Part shown: positions 1 to 11,859 of the stretch, piece by piece | How the letters are laid out: each line of letters begins with the position of its first letter | Numbering within the stretch: the stretch's first letter is position 1 | From: Pohlia nutans | Taxonomy: Eukaryota > Streptophyta > Bryopsida > Bryales > Mniaceae | Assembly (NCBI GenBank): GCA_022496805.1 | Contig: CM040100.1 | Span: 26,193,009-26,257,008 of the forward strand | DNA length: 64,000 nucleotides | Reading direction: 5' to 3' | Notes under the pieces: generated by a model | Seen by the model: only the letters and a program-made list of their open reading frames with translations | Told to the model about the DNA's origin: nothing | The model's database searches: none | Program-made: the position numbers and the translations under genes

Positions 1-205
1 CTCCCGGGCTCACGCTCCCAGGCTCACATGCTAGCACGCCCGTCCATGTTGAAGTTCCACAAACTCATTGTGTAATTTCAGTTTGTTGGGGGTTTCCGGG
101 TGTCAGAGTGAAAGCTTGTGCAGCACGTTTTTGAGCGAGGATGCGGACCCTCTCTTTTGAAGGGTGGTAGATTCATAACGTTTTTTTAGAGGTCCACTAT
201 TGCAC

Positions 206-310
206 CTCCAAATCTCAAGCATTTGTCAAGGGACCGGAGGAATTGCAAAGCATTTTCTCCAAATCTCAAGCATTTGTCAAGGGACCGGAGGAATCGCAAA
301 GCATTTTCTC
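206..310. repeat. Tandem duplication, 51 bp unit, two copies
   Basis: Two adjacent copies of a 51 bp unit (206-256 and 257-307) containing AAATCTCAAGCATTTGTC are nearly identical, differing by one base late in the unit (gaattg against gaatcg). Nothing coding is seen in it. The rest of 311-1017 is AT-rich with no gene or clear element. Confidence 0.9.
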
Positions 311-1017
311 TAGCTTTAGCTAGGTCAATTAGAGAGTTGAATTATTTTATTTGCAGTTTCTCTACAGTGTAAAGGGTGTGATTCAACAAGGGCTTAAGAA
401 CGTTATGTTTGTGAGAATCTATGTGATTTCAATTTTCTTGTAGAAGGCAACAATTTTTCTCTTAGTTTCAAACTGCGCTACATAGTCTCCTTTCACAAGC
501 TCGCACAGTGACACCCCCAATTGTATTGGAATTACATAACAAAAGTTTACAAATTATGTATATTCAATTTGCACTACACTCTTCATTCTAGTTAAAGTCA
601 TATTTAACTAATTATGGACAATTTCATTCAATTAATGCCCACAAATTATGCAAAAAAATGTAGAAAATGCAGACATATAGGTAACAAAAATTGAAAACAC
701 TTCAATATGAGCAAATTCAAACAAATTTTTAATATACTCATAGAATAGTATCGATGGTCCACCAACACATTTTCCACAAAGAGCAAGTTTCACCAAGTAA
801 AACAAAAGTGTCGGCGGGCATACATTATAATTATAACCAAATTCCTAAACTCTAAACCCTAAACCTCTCAAAACCATATACAAACAATGAGATGATATGA
901 ATCGGAATAGAATCCACGTACAAATGTAATTGAAATCAAACTGAGAAAAGAAGACAACACAACTCCTCAGCAAATGTGGGCCAAAATTATGATATAAAAT
1001 TAGATCTACTACAATGA

Positions 1018-1760
1018 TTAGATACCAAGTAGAACAATCGAGTATGGACTAGCAGCTGATAGGCAGTCTAAGGAAGAGCTCAAAAACTCGGAAAATAAAG
1101 TGAATATTACAAAACCAACGTCTCGGTTGGAGGCCGATAGAGCAAAGACATTCCACTGAATCAAAAATTGAAAAGCTGCACAATTATATTCTAACAATTT
1201 GATTCTAAGTAGGACAATCAAGCATCAGCCAGGAGCCAATAAGTAGCCCTAAATAGCATAGAATATCGGCTGGCAGCCGAGAAGTAGCCCGATGGAGTCC
1301 CGTAAACGTCTTCAAACTGACGAATCAGCTAGCGGCCAACATTGCTAAGTCAGTCCTCTACAACCACTACAAACAAAGTCAAATGACAAGGAGTGATGGT
1401 ATGGTAGAGACGAAATATACAAAGTAAAATCGACAAAGCACAATGACATAGAAAACAGTACAAGTTGCATGGAGTATACTCAAATTGAAAACAAATTTCA
1501 CTCATGATGTGAATAGATGTCTGGACAAGTCCTAGACCACTACGGCCCAATATGAAGATATGATATTACTTATATTCCTATGATCAGACTACAAGTATAT
1601 AGCAAGGTATCAGCCGGTAGCTGATAGGTAGCCAAGTAAAGCATAGGATGTTGGCCGGCAGCCGATGTGGAGTCTGAAGGAGCTTGATGAACGTATATAA
1701 ACAGTTGTATGGGCTGACGGCCAAGAGACCCAGGTCAGTCTTTTGCATCCTATTCAACAT
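1018..1760. repeat. Degenerate repeat with CGGCTG/CAGCCG words
   Basis: About 160 bp at 1202-1360 is repeated, degenerately, at 1580-1745; both read as tatcagcc-gtagc-gataagtagcc then tcggctggcagccga, then a gag-tc segment. The best core is at 1266-1280, with arms TCGGCTG and CAGCCGA around a single G. Weaker relatives lie at 1123-1137, 1651-1666, 4359-4373 and 4509-4523. The short open frames here look accidental. From 1760 to about 2800 the sequence is AT-rich with nothing recognisable. Confidence 0.55.
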
Positions 1761-2814
1761 CTCAATCCATTACGACGCCAACAACGTTCAAATTTGGCAA
1801 ACCAGTTGCAACAGAAGCCTCACAGATAATATAAGAAGCGAGAAGCCCCTTATTGGCATGCAAAGGTATCCTATGCAAAAACATGACAATACTTATGTGT
1901 AAAACTTGAGGAAGGGAAGGCTCCTTTTACCATCAGCGCAACCTCGGGGGGGGGGCACTGGTGAAAATCGTAGAAACAACGTGCGATAAAAAATAAGGTC
2001 TAATATATTCATTATAGATAAATTTTGCAAAAAACGTACATATAATATAGGGGGTTTTAAAATAGTGAAACATGTTTACATGTAAAATACCATCACATAT
2101 AATGCCCTCTTTTATCTAGCCAGTACATGTAAAATAACGTGGAAACAATTACTAGGGGTAGCGGATTTAGGATAGGGTCTGTGCTAGTAGATGAAAAGAG
2201 GTAATTTTATGTTGAAAAAGCTTGGATAGATGACTTCGCAGGCTAGCTGGCTTGAACGTTACTAAACCAACATATTCAATGTGCAGTTAATGTTCTCTAC
2301 CTACGTGCTGGGAGAGAAAAATGGGGTGTAAGAAAAAAATGGACAATAGTTGGGCTCCAAGAAAAAAAATGGGGTATAGTCAAAAGAATTGGTTACTTGG
2401 GGTATAAGGAAAAAATGTAGTATAAGTAAAATAGGGTATTTTTAAATGATTCCCCCCAAAAGTTATAATTATTGATAGGGTGTATTAAAATACAAACATT
2501 TACCTTTATTTTGAAAAAAACCATACCTTATAATCTTTTCTACAAGGTAAATAGTTCCCCAATAAATAGATCCTGAGCGCACGTGCATGCAAAATATAAA
2601 AGGAAGTGCACCCCCCGAGGGCGCGACCAACACTCTCTGGCAACAACAGACTTCCCCTCCTTGGATCTCATAAGAATCCACCATTCCACCTTGAAGTTTC
2701 CATAATTTGGACCAAAGGTTGAGTCAACACACTCAAGCACTCATCTTAGCCACACTAGGAAGTAATGATTGTGGTTGGGGCAACAGAGGAGAAAGTCCCC
2801 AAACAACATGTCAC

Positions 2815-4080
2815 AGAAGGGATTAAAGATCAACTTCGGTCAATCTCTTGATGGACCACAATATAGATAGACATCGACATCATCCTTGGGAGTGATGACC
2901 TCATGATTTTTCAGACCAAATCCAAAATCCGGGGCAGTGCGAGTGTGATCACGAGCCTAGTCAGAAATTGGCCAGAATCTTTTTATAAGTGTAGGAGGAA
3001 CTATAGGCAGCGATTTGTTGATCTCTGCGTAGATCTGATCCGAGTAAGCAACGCATCCAGCCAAATCTTCAGAGTATCTCCTGTTGCATGCCATATCGGT
3101 CTTTCAGAATTCAACATATTTAGCAATACCATTATTAATGAAACATTGCTTCTCCATGCATTCGCTAGCCCTCGCATGCTCTTTCTCAACTTTCAACTTT
3201 ATGGCATTGACCTCAATATTTCCCTATATTGGCTTAAAGGGAACAAGATGAGGGCTTCCAGTTGGCAATCAAGGTCTTCCTTGGAAATCAGCCGACTACA
3301 TTTTGATAGGAGGGCCATGAAGAAGCCATGATAAATCAATCTCGTGTGTTTTATACTGCATTACAAGCCAGCCTCGATCATCTCCATTCTCCTCAATATA
3401 GAACTTAAATAAATACTTATCCCCGAGTCCTACAATCTTGTTGAAGTCATTGCGGTAGAAGTCTTTGACGTAAGATTTGAAATCAACCACTTTCTAGACA
3501 AATTCTGGAATAAAGGCCACCATTTTCTAGGAGTCCATAAATGCATTCATGAGATGTGCAAGAACTATGTGCTCTTCCACTTAATGAGTTTAGACAAGTA
3601 GCTGAAGTGCGCGTCAAAGTCCTTATGAGTATGACCCACAATCACGAATCCAACAGTGACTTCTTTAAAGATGTGTCTAGGTGTGAGCAATGAACAAAAG
3701 GCCATTAAGAATTTATTCTTGTTATCTTTGGCTGAAATATCAAGTTGCCAAAGAGTTTATTGGGTAGAAGAACAGCTGGGTGTCTAGGGCTAGGTAACAT
3801 CTTGTCATGGATAATGCACAAAAACTCTGACGGATTCTGCACAGATTATGCACTCCAATATGCGCATATATTTCGACAGGCTCTTTGATAATTGAGATGA
3901 CGATCTCTATCATCCACTAAAGTTTGCCATTCATCACATCCTTCTGGATATTTGGATATGCATTCAACGAGAAAGCCACATTCGGTGCACTTTGAGAAGT
4001 TGCTCCCAACTGCTTTAACTTCACAATTTATAAAGTGAGCCTTCTGAAGGTGACTGACAATGGATTGCGAAATTGGTTTG
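2815..4080 (-). pseudogene. Decayed DUF7869-like gene remnant
   Basis: Reading the minus strand from about 4080 downward gives a discontinuous but clearly protein-like sequence. It has L-W-Q-L-D-I-S-A-K-D-N-K-N-K (near 3725), VIVGHTHKDFDAHFSYLS (near 3630) and VVDFKSYVKDFYRNDFNKI (near 3480). An N-K-N-K motif followed by VGHTHxDxDAxFS is the pattern I associate with DUF7869 proteins, a family of unknown function often found in repeat-rich genomes. At least two frameshifts and in-frame stops near 3530, 3490, 3300, 3270, 3210, 3110, 2960 and 2850 show it is dead. All of these stops are TAG or TGA, which fits decay of CAG or CGA. The overlapping plus-strand open frame at 2903-3331 is its antisense shadow. 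The family name is from memory of the motif and was not searched. Confidence 0.55.
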
Positions 4081-4105
4081 CGATTACATCACAAACTTAG
4101 GAAGT

Positions 4106-4273
4106 CATGTTTTTGCAATGTTTTACGTATATTGTTGAAATGAACAGGGGTGATTGCATGTTTGTAATATGTCCTTTGTACGTTTTTTATACGAAAAACA
4201 TACGTAAAACGTATGTCGAACGTAATCACTCTTGTTCATTTCAACAACATACGTAAAACATTGCAAAAACATG
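4106..4273. repeat. Foldback hairpin, 50 bp arms
   Basis: Left arm 4106-4155 (CATGTTTTTGCAATG...) is an inverted copy of right arm 4224-4273 (...CATTGCAAAAACATG), with only a few mismatches across a 68 bp spacer. The spacer holds a second small palindrome, ACATACGT-aaa-ACGTATGT. It sits just beyond the DUF7869-like remnant. It could be a foldback MITE or a hairpin RNA source; there is no clear target duplication. Confidence 0.8.
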
Positions 4274-4299
4274 GCTTGCCAAATTTGTAACGTACATTT

Positions 4300-6160
4300 C
4301 TCATTCACATGAAATGAGGCGGCAAGATGACAAGTTAGTTTCTAAAGAGGGATCTCTGTCGGTTGGCAGTTGATACATGCATGAAAAATGACATATAGAG
4401 TCGGTAGAATCACAAAGGAGTCAACAAAGAAAGATGAAAGCATAGTAATCTGGTGTCTACAATAGGAAATGAGTACGGAGTATAAAGCAAAAAATGGCCC
4501 TGAAAGTATCGGTTGCCAGCCAATGCAAAGTGATGAATACTAAGTCCTCTTTGAACTTCAATGGTGAAGCTTTCTACATAAACACCAATTGAGAGATACA
4601 ATTGCGTTCTTGAAAACATCACTAATAGTGATAAAATCTTAGGAGTGAGCATGGTCCTTTAAGGGTTAAAGGTTAAAGATTACCCTTCAGAGCTTAGGTG
4701 ATTACTATTTGTGAAGTGTATTAGTATAATGGCCATAAGGCATCTAAATTTACATTCTAAAAGATGGATCCATTCATTCTCTATAAATTGGGAAGAAAAC
4801 ACAGCAATCAATCACACATGCCCCCAAATGCACCAAAAACCACCATACACCATCATACACTTCTATGTGCAATCATGTATTTATTGCTACTTTTGTGCAC
4901 ACTAACTTTTTCTTTGCAAAGAGTACACTCATTTACCATCATTGCCTAGGGACATGGTGCCAGATTGAACTTGATTGAAAGAGTACATAGGCCAAGGAGT
5001 GTGTAAAAACCATGTTGAAACTGTATAAAAACTTGTCTCAATCTTGAGAATTTGTAAAAAAATTTAAAAAAATTATAAAACACAATAGCTGCTTTTAGAA
5101 AGCTATGGAAGTGCAATGTTGCAGTGAACGTTGATTCAAAAGTTCAAAAAATGAAAGTTCTCTGTACAAGTGTTCGAATCACAAGGGGTCCATGGCAATT
5201 TTGCAATTTCACCATGCATACACCTCCAAATACTTGTTATAATTTCAGATGTACCATAAGATCTTTTATAATTTTTCACTAGAGGATGATCAATCAAGTG
5301 GAGAACATGTTTGTTTGGAACATCTTAACCCTGTAATGCTTGAACGACCAATTTTGGCAAAGTCCTACTTTTAGATGGCTGATTTGGACACTGAAAATGT
5401 TTTTTTTTTTTTTTTTTTTCCCGAGTAGTACTAAGCGAGCTCTTCAAAATGGTATTGCTCCCAATAATATGTAAATTTTATGAAGGATTTTAGAGGCAAA
5501 AGAAGCCCAAAACACCAATACCGCGCAATGACGTCATTGTACCCAAGGCGAAATTTTTTCTCGGGATACATGAATCAGGCTGTTACGTACGTATTTGGAG
5601 TTCTTAATGATGCACATGGATGAAGTTTTTTGGGCCCCCAATGTTGGAAAAGGGGCAGCGAAAATTTCACATGGGTACTGTCACTTTCTACATGTCTGAG
5701 TGTCAGAAGAAGGCCCTTTCTTTATTCAAAAAAGGCTTGAAAATGGGTGCACGAGTTTGGCTCCATCATAACGCCTTTACTGTGAAGTGAGGAAAGTGGT
5801 GGCCGCCACTGCACTCCCTAGAACAAAAGCTATGATATTGAATTCATGAGTGCGAGGGACAACCATTCTCTATTGCATCCCTAAATTTTGAAATTCTACC
5901 TACACATTGGAACAAGTAGCACATACAATGCCTTGAAGTAAAGGCAAGAAAATTCATGACACCACTATATTTTGGTTTTAGAGTTTCCTACACCTACTCT
6001 ATAATCATACTTCATGCATTGTTGTCTCTTCCAACTCGACCTCAACACACAACTAACATTGAGTGTTATGCACAATACATTACAAAATGGGTGGTTCATG
6101 AGAATGGAGCTCGATGTAGAGAGTTTGCATTGTGAGTATGTTGCATTGAGAAATCGTAGT
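4300..6160. other. Gene-free AT-rich stretch
   Basis: No coding region or transposon ends were recognised. A run of about 22 T lies at 5399-5420. At 4650-4672 the sequence cctttaagggttaa looks like one end of a TTAA-type (piggyBac) MITE, but no partner end was found. Confidence 0.5.
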
Positions 6161-6164
6161 TGCT

Positions 6165-6400
6165 AAGCTTGCCAAAGCTGCAAACAGATTTTGCTCCCGT
6201 TACTGATCAAAGCTGCAAACAGGTTCTTCTGGTAGTTGTAATTCTCATTGTCAACGAGCACGTCTACGTATACTGTGTAGCAAGCTTGCGAAAGCTGCAA
6301 ACAGATTATGCTCCCATTACTGATCAAAGCTGCAAACAGGTTCTTCTGGTAGTTGTGATTCTCATTGTCAACGAGCACGTCTACGCACACTGTATATAGC
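6165..6400. repeat. Tandem duplication, about 118 bp unit
   Basis: Two copies (6165-6281 and 6282-6400) begin AAGCTTGC and contain AAAGCTGCAAACAG twice each. They differ at only a few bases. They end 8 bp before the first ATG of the piggyBac-derived reading frame, so they lie in its leader or promoter. Confidence 0.9.
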
Positions 6401-7594
6401 AAGCTGCCATGGACCAAAGTGACGCAGAGCATGAGGCATTGAGTCCTACATCACTGCATGCTCAACTGCGACGAACACGACAGCAGCTTTGTGAAGCTCG
6501 GTTGCAGCTGAGTCAAATAGTTGAGAGATTCCGGTGGGGAACGACAACAATAATGCACAGTTTACAACAAGACGCAGGGGACGCAGTAGGCGTAGCTGCG
6601 GTCCAAGAGCACCTCCGGCTGCAAGTCGGCGCGGCAGAGGCAGGGGTGCCGAAATACTACAAGTACTCGCAGAAGGTACAGTGGCGGAGTCGGCCGCAGA
6701 CACTGCAGTGCGGGGAGGCAAGAGGAGGGGTCGTGGGCGGCAAGCTACTAACTCAGCCAAAAGAGGGCGGAAATCCACAGGCGGTCTCGGCGAGTCCTCC
6801 CGTGGGCACGAAGATCTGGCTGCCGCATCAGTATCGCTCCCAGTTGGGGGAGCACTTGTACAGGGAGACGAAACCGGCACAGCAGAGGTCCAGCAAGCAA
6901 TCGTGGAGGCTGAACCCGCATCAATAACAGCCGATCTGCATGAATCGCACAAACCGTCAGCGACGTGGCCCAGACATGAGGTACGTCCTGCTTCTACACC
7001 ACGCAGTCCATGCGCAACTAGTAGTGGGGCTGTTCGAAATAAGTGTAGAGGGCAGTCACAACGCAATGCAGCAGTTATAGCGGCTGTGAATAGAGTGAAA
7101 TCAGCTGTACGTGTAGAAGATGAGGACACTCCCTTGACCTCTCAATCGGACCCGCCCGATCCCCAAATGCATCCATCTAGTGCATATGAAAGAAGTGGCT
7201 CCGAAATGCAAGAGAGCACAACTAGAAAATTCAGCGTCCAAATCAACAGAGAAGAGTTGATAGTTTCTGTTGATTCGGTCGCGTTGTTCCAGTCATCCAT
7301 CAACAGAAATCTGTTGATTTTTTCTGTTGATTTGGTCAAATAAAAAATGAAAACTAAAAATAAATAAAAAAAGAAAACATTTTTTTCGTTGCTCGAATTT
7401 TTCAGACAACAATTCCTTTTCTTTGGCTGCCCGGCACTTCCGGAATCCAAGCTATATACACACGGTTGCCACTCAGGTTTGAACTCGAGACCTCATCCTT
7501 ATGACTCTACTCACTAACCAATTCACCATCACTAGAACTTGATGAACAATGCATGATTTTTTTCTTACATATACACTTACTATTCCGTGTTTTC

Positions 7595-7953
7595 AAACTC
7601 AGCAGACTTTGGCGGCCATTTTGACATAGTAAATTTTTTTTTTTCAAAACTCTTTAGACTAAGAAAAGCTAGGAAATCAAGTTAAGTTTCATCTCCAAAA
7701 ATCCGTTTGTGATTTTAAGCCTCCATTCAAAAGTTATAGACAAAATTCAGAGAGGGTGTTTGAAAATATCAAAGAAAACATTCCTTGCTACCCCACTCTG
7801 AATTTTGTCTATAACTTTTGAATGGAGGCTCAAAATCACAAACGGATTTTTGGAGATGTAACTTAACTTGATTTACCAGCTTTTCTTAGTCCAAAGATTT
7901 AAAAAAAAAGTTATTGTACTATGACAAAATGGCCGCCAAAGTCTGCTGAGTTT
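7595..7953. mobile_element. Foldback MITE, ~158 bp inverted arms
   Basis: Arms 7595-7753 and 7796-7953 are near-perfect inverted copies around a 42 bp centre. The outer ends are AAACTCAGCAGACTTTGG and its inverse. It has no coding capacity. It lies inside the 7217-9331 CACTA element and next to the TTAA MITE at 7963. Confidence 0.88.
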
Positions 7954-7962
7954 TTTTTTTAA

Positions 7963-8534
7963 CCCCTAAAGGATCGTAAGGCCCCCATGCGGCTTTTAGA
8001 ACTAGAAAGTGAGAAAATTCCGGTTCTTGGGCTCTGAATTGTAGGATGAGCAACAAAGAGACCCTGGCTCTTTTTGAAAGCCAAATCTGTAGGTACTTCT
8101 TGATCGGAAATTCATCAAGTGAGCGATTTTTGGTGATTTTTTTGAGTTGCACGGTGGGTATCTAGGCGTCACTTCAGACCCTCATATCTTTCTCTTTACA
8201 CCTCCAAATTCCTTGAATTTTTTTTCACATGTTTTAAATGATGATTTCTACTCACAATAAAACTTTCAGAATTTTTGGAGCACTTTTGAACAATCCGATT
8301 TCAGCATGTGTACAAAATACCCCAAACAAGTTCCATCAATCTTCTCAACGGTGGCATTTCTCAAAAATTGTGCAATTTTGTTGATCTTTTTTTCATAAAA
8401 AAGCTACGTAAGTCTTCTTTAGTTTCAACGCTGCCGATCGTCAGAATTACCCCACACTAATAAGGCATTGAGCTTGCTACAAGAGCTAGTCAAGAAAACA
8501 AGAGCTAAGTTCAACACCCCCGGTCGTTTAGGGG
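7963..8534. mobile_element. piggyBac-type MITE (TTAA target site)
   Basis: The element is 572 bp, starts CCCCTAAAGGATCG and ends CGGTCGTTTAGGGG, and is bounded by TTAA on both sides (7959-7962 and 8535-8538). TTAA duplications and CCC-starting ends are typical of piggyBac elements. It shares its ends with the element at 19781-20337. It has no coding frame. Confidence 0.82.
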
Positions 8535-11500
8535 TTAAATTGTGAATGATTAAGTTAAAAAAAAATTCAAAGTACATAGAACTTCAACCATGGAGTTTTA
8601 AATGTTGCCCAAATTAGGGTGTTTTAAATGTTTTAAGTGTTTTGAGAGTCACAATTTTGTGCTTTGATGTTTTTCAACTTTGGGGATTATGTTGACAATC
8701 TTGTTTAGAGTTTGTATAAAGAATTTAAAACCTATTGGATCTATTTGTCATGGGTGCCCGAAATTACCCAAAACTCAAAAAACAATCACCTTTTGAAAAA
8801 TAACTTTTTAATTGCAACTTGAATTGATCAAAAAAAATCTAGACATTAACTTAATAGTGAAACACAAGTTTATGAAAAAATTCACATCTTGTACAATAAT
8901 TGTATTCAACAAATATTGTATCAAAAAGGACTTACTCAAAAGTAGAAAATGGTTTGAAATCATGACTCATAGTTTCGAGAGTTAATTAATTATTTGGCAT
9001 CAATATACCAACCTTGCCCTACTGCTATGGTATAATAACATTCCAAAATCTTATAAACATACAAAGACGAGACCATAAATTGCAAAAGATTCCAAATATT
9101 CCTGAAATATTCCAATGGATTATAGAATATTCCAAAAGATTCCAAAAAGATTCCAAATTCACTTAAATTTTGTTGATTTGGTCATTGCACTATTCAAATC
9201 AACAGAAAGTAGGTAACAATTTGTTGATTTTTACGAAAGGTTTAAAAATTAGAGAAATTGGTCATTGCAGTGCCCGAAACAACATAAATCAGTTGATTTT
9301 CTGTTGATTTGGTCACGATTTTCTAGTAGTGGAGTGAAAGCCAAGGCTCTGATAATGAGAGTGGCCCGGAGGAGTTTCAAAGTATTCATGACGACGAAGA
9401 CAGTAATGCAGTACATACGGCAAACGTGGTTGACGAGGAGCTTCCTTCTCGAGATCCTGCCTTGTATGACTTGCAGCCAGTGACATCGTTGGCGCGCCGT
9501 GGAATATTAGCAATACAAGGAAGCCGCCGTGCGGGAAGAGCGCCGAGAGCAATAGCCTGTACACGAAGCAGGCCAGGACGTAGAGGAATTCAGCCGGCGG
9601 ATCAGGCTGTAACTTCGGAGTTGCACAACTGCAGTCAGTGGAGGGACTCGGCTACAACTGCTGTCCGTGGAACTCAGCCGGCGGATCAGGCTGCGACTGG
9701 GGAACTCCGGATTAGTGGAACTGAGCCGGCGGATCAAGTGACCGTTTACACTGAACCTGCTGTAACTGGAGGGATACGGTACATTCCTGCTGACGTGTCT
9801 GCGGCTGTCAGCACTGCACGGGGCCGCGTGGAGGGCATCAGTCAACAGGGCCGAGTGGAGGGCAGCAGTTAATAGGGCCGGGTGGAGGGCGGGGCTCGGG
9901 AGGGTACCAGTGAACGGGGCCGGGTGGAGGGCGGGGCTGGGGAGGGCAGCAGTGAACGTGGGGAATGTAGCCCACAGTCAGGGTTGTCCAGGGGTCCGGG
10001 TAACCAATTAGGACCGGGTTATTCAGTAGGACCCAGATATACCGTAGATGTGAGTAACACCGTCGGTACAGGTAGTACCCTAGGTCAGGGTATGAACGTG
10101 CATCCGGATATCCATAGAAGTCAGGATCCCAACATATCTCCGGTTACGAACGCGGGTTACAGCACAAATGTCGGTCCAGATAGAATCGTAGGATCGGGTA
10201 GTCATGTAGGTGCTACACTTAATTCCAATCCGCGTACGACATGGGGTTCTAGTAGTACACGTGGGGAATGTAGCTGCCAGGGCCGGGGCAGGGGCCGCGG
10301 CCAATCAGTGTGGGCCGACTGATTCGGCATACAACACTGGAATCAGGAGTATACAGTGTATGAGCACGATACGTCTACGTGTAGTGGCCCACGACCGGGT
10401 GTCGTAGATTTTAGTTATCGTTTGTTGCCTTCACCGTTGAGTTTGTTTCACAAATTTTGGCTTGAAAAGAGCATCAGAAAAATTGTGGACGAAACAAACT
10501 CTCGAGCAACATAAGTAATCGATGATGACGGTCAGACTTATGGAGGACCGAATTGGAAAGAACTTGATATAGCAGAGTTCAAAGTGTTTTTGGGAATTGT
10601 GTTGTATATGGGAATCAAGAGGCTTCCTAATATGCGCCTATATTGGGCTCGTAATGAACCTTTGTTGCGGTGTCCCATCATCTCAGCTGATGTCACGCTA
10701 CAGATTCCTTGGCATTAGTTCATGCTTGCGAATCAGTAATGTGAAGCCCACAGCTGACAATAGAGCACGTCCAGGCTATGATAAATTGAGCAAAATCCGT
10801 TGGTTTGCCGATGACGTTCGTGATAGAAGTAAGTCTCTATAGAATATGGGGAAAGAAGTCATGATTGATGAGTCTATGATACGGTACAAAGGGAAATATT
10901 GTCCCATGCGACAATATATGCCTAAAAAGCCTAAGAAGTGGGGCATCAAAGTCTGGAGCCTCACTGATAGTATTAGCAAGTATGTTTGGTCATTTGATGT
11001 CTATACCGGAGCTAGTACATCTATTTACGGGCTGGCACAGAAAGGTACAAAAGGCGATCCTGTTCAAGCCAAACATGTTGTCAAGTCACTTCTATCCGAT
11101 TTACACCATAGAGGCCAAGTGGTATGTATGGATAATTACTTCACATCCATACTATTATTTCTAGATCTTTTGAGATCGGGCATATTTGCCACTGGTACTG
11201 TCAAACGTGATCGCAAAGGCCTTCCAAAGGTTTTATGTGATAAGGGGATCTCGAAGAATCAACGAGGTTATATCAATTGGCACATGCACTACAGTAGAAA
11301 GATTTGTTCTGTAGTGTGGCTTGATAGGAAGCCTGTGCTCCTTTCTACTCACTCTCGCCCTTTAGCGTCATCGGGCACACCGGTGTATGTCTAGCGGCGT
11401 CGAGGTGGTGTGCGCGTGAAAGTTCCAACTTCACCAATGCACAAAGAATACCACAATTTCATGCGTGGTGTTGATGTTGCGGATCAACTGAGAGGCGTGT

Positions 11501-11859
11501 ACACAACATTAACCCGGAGCCACAAATGGTGGCACCGGGTTTTCTACTTTCTCCTAGACACCGTGGTCGTGAATGCTTGGATTGTGCATTCCGAAATCTC
11601 TTATTGGTTGGAGAAAGAGCCCATCACGCATTTGCAGTTCCACATGCAACTTGTACAAGAACTATGTGCTACTAGGGTTGCTGCTAGCTGCAGCTATTCC
11701 ATTTTTGATCCAAACAATGCTAGTGATCATTGGCTGGTCCGCGCCCGGGTCTGCAATTGTTGTGTCGTCTGTACACACAGATCGTCCACTTATTGCCCAG
11801 GTTGTGGAGGCTTGTTAATATGCATAGGTTGTTGCTACAGACACATCCAGGGATGAGGA

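Larger units (their letters stand above)
7217..9331. mobile_element. Non-autonomous CACTA (En/Spm) element, 2.1 kb
   Basis: The left end is CACAACTAGAAAAT and the right end is the inverted ATTTTCTAGTAGTG, flanked by a 3 bp target duplication GAG (7214-7216 and 9332-9334). Sub-terminal copies of TTCTGTTGATTTGGTCA occur in both orientations at 7230-7340 and 9170-9315, as expected for transposase-binding repeats. No transposase is encoded. It splits the piggyBac-derived frame; removing the element and one GAG restores that frame exactly. It contains a foldback element and a TTAA MITE. Confidence 0.88.
6409..11856 (+). pseudogene. piggyBac transposase pseudogene (DDE_Tnp_1_7 type)
   Basis: This gene encoded a cut-and-paste transposase. 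A likely start at 6409 gives a short coiled segment. A basic R/G-rich region follows from 6534 in another frame, then (after a CACTA insertion, 7217-9331) an acidic segment from 9336 and Gly/Glu-rich repeats (9820-9950). The catalytic part runs about 10340-11856. It shows LEKSIRKIVDETN and FKVFLGIVLYMGI, then VMIDESMIRYKGK (10858), CMDNYFTS (11125) and RGVDVADQL (11467). All four piggyBac aspartates (D in IDES, MDN, GVD and VAD) are still visible. A Cys-rich C-terminus (CNCC, CPGC, CIGCC-H) matches the family's zinc-binding tail. The gene is broken by TAA 9870, TAG 9873, TGA 10320, TAA 10512, a frameshift near 10690, TAG 10840 and TAG 11392. No flanking TTAA with matching terminal repeats was identified for the gene itself. 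Confidence 0.85.

Noticed and set aside
2903..3331. Plus-strand 142-codon open frame
   Set aside because: The opposite strand carries the DUF7869-like remnant, which explains the coding-like composition.
6446..7129. Minus-strand 227-codon open frame
   Set aside because: Antisense to the GC-rich N-terminal part of the piggyBac-derived gene; no protein-family features.
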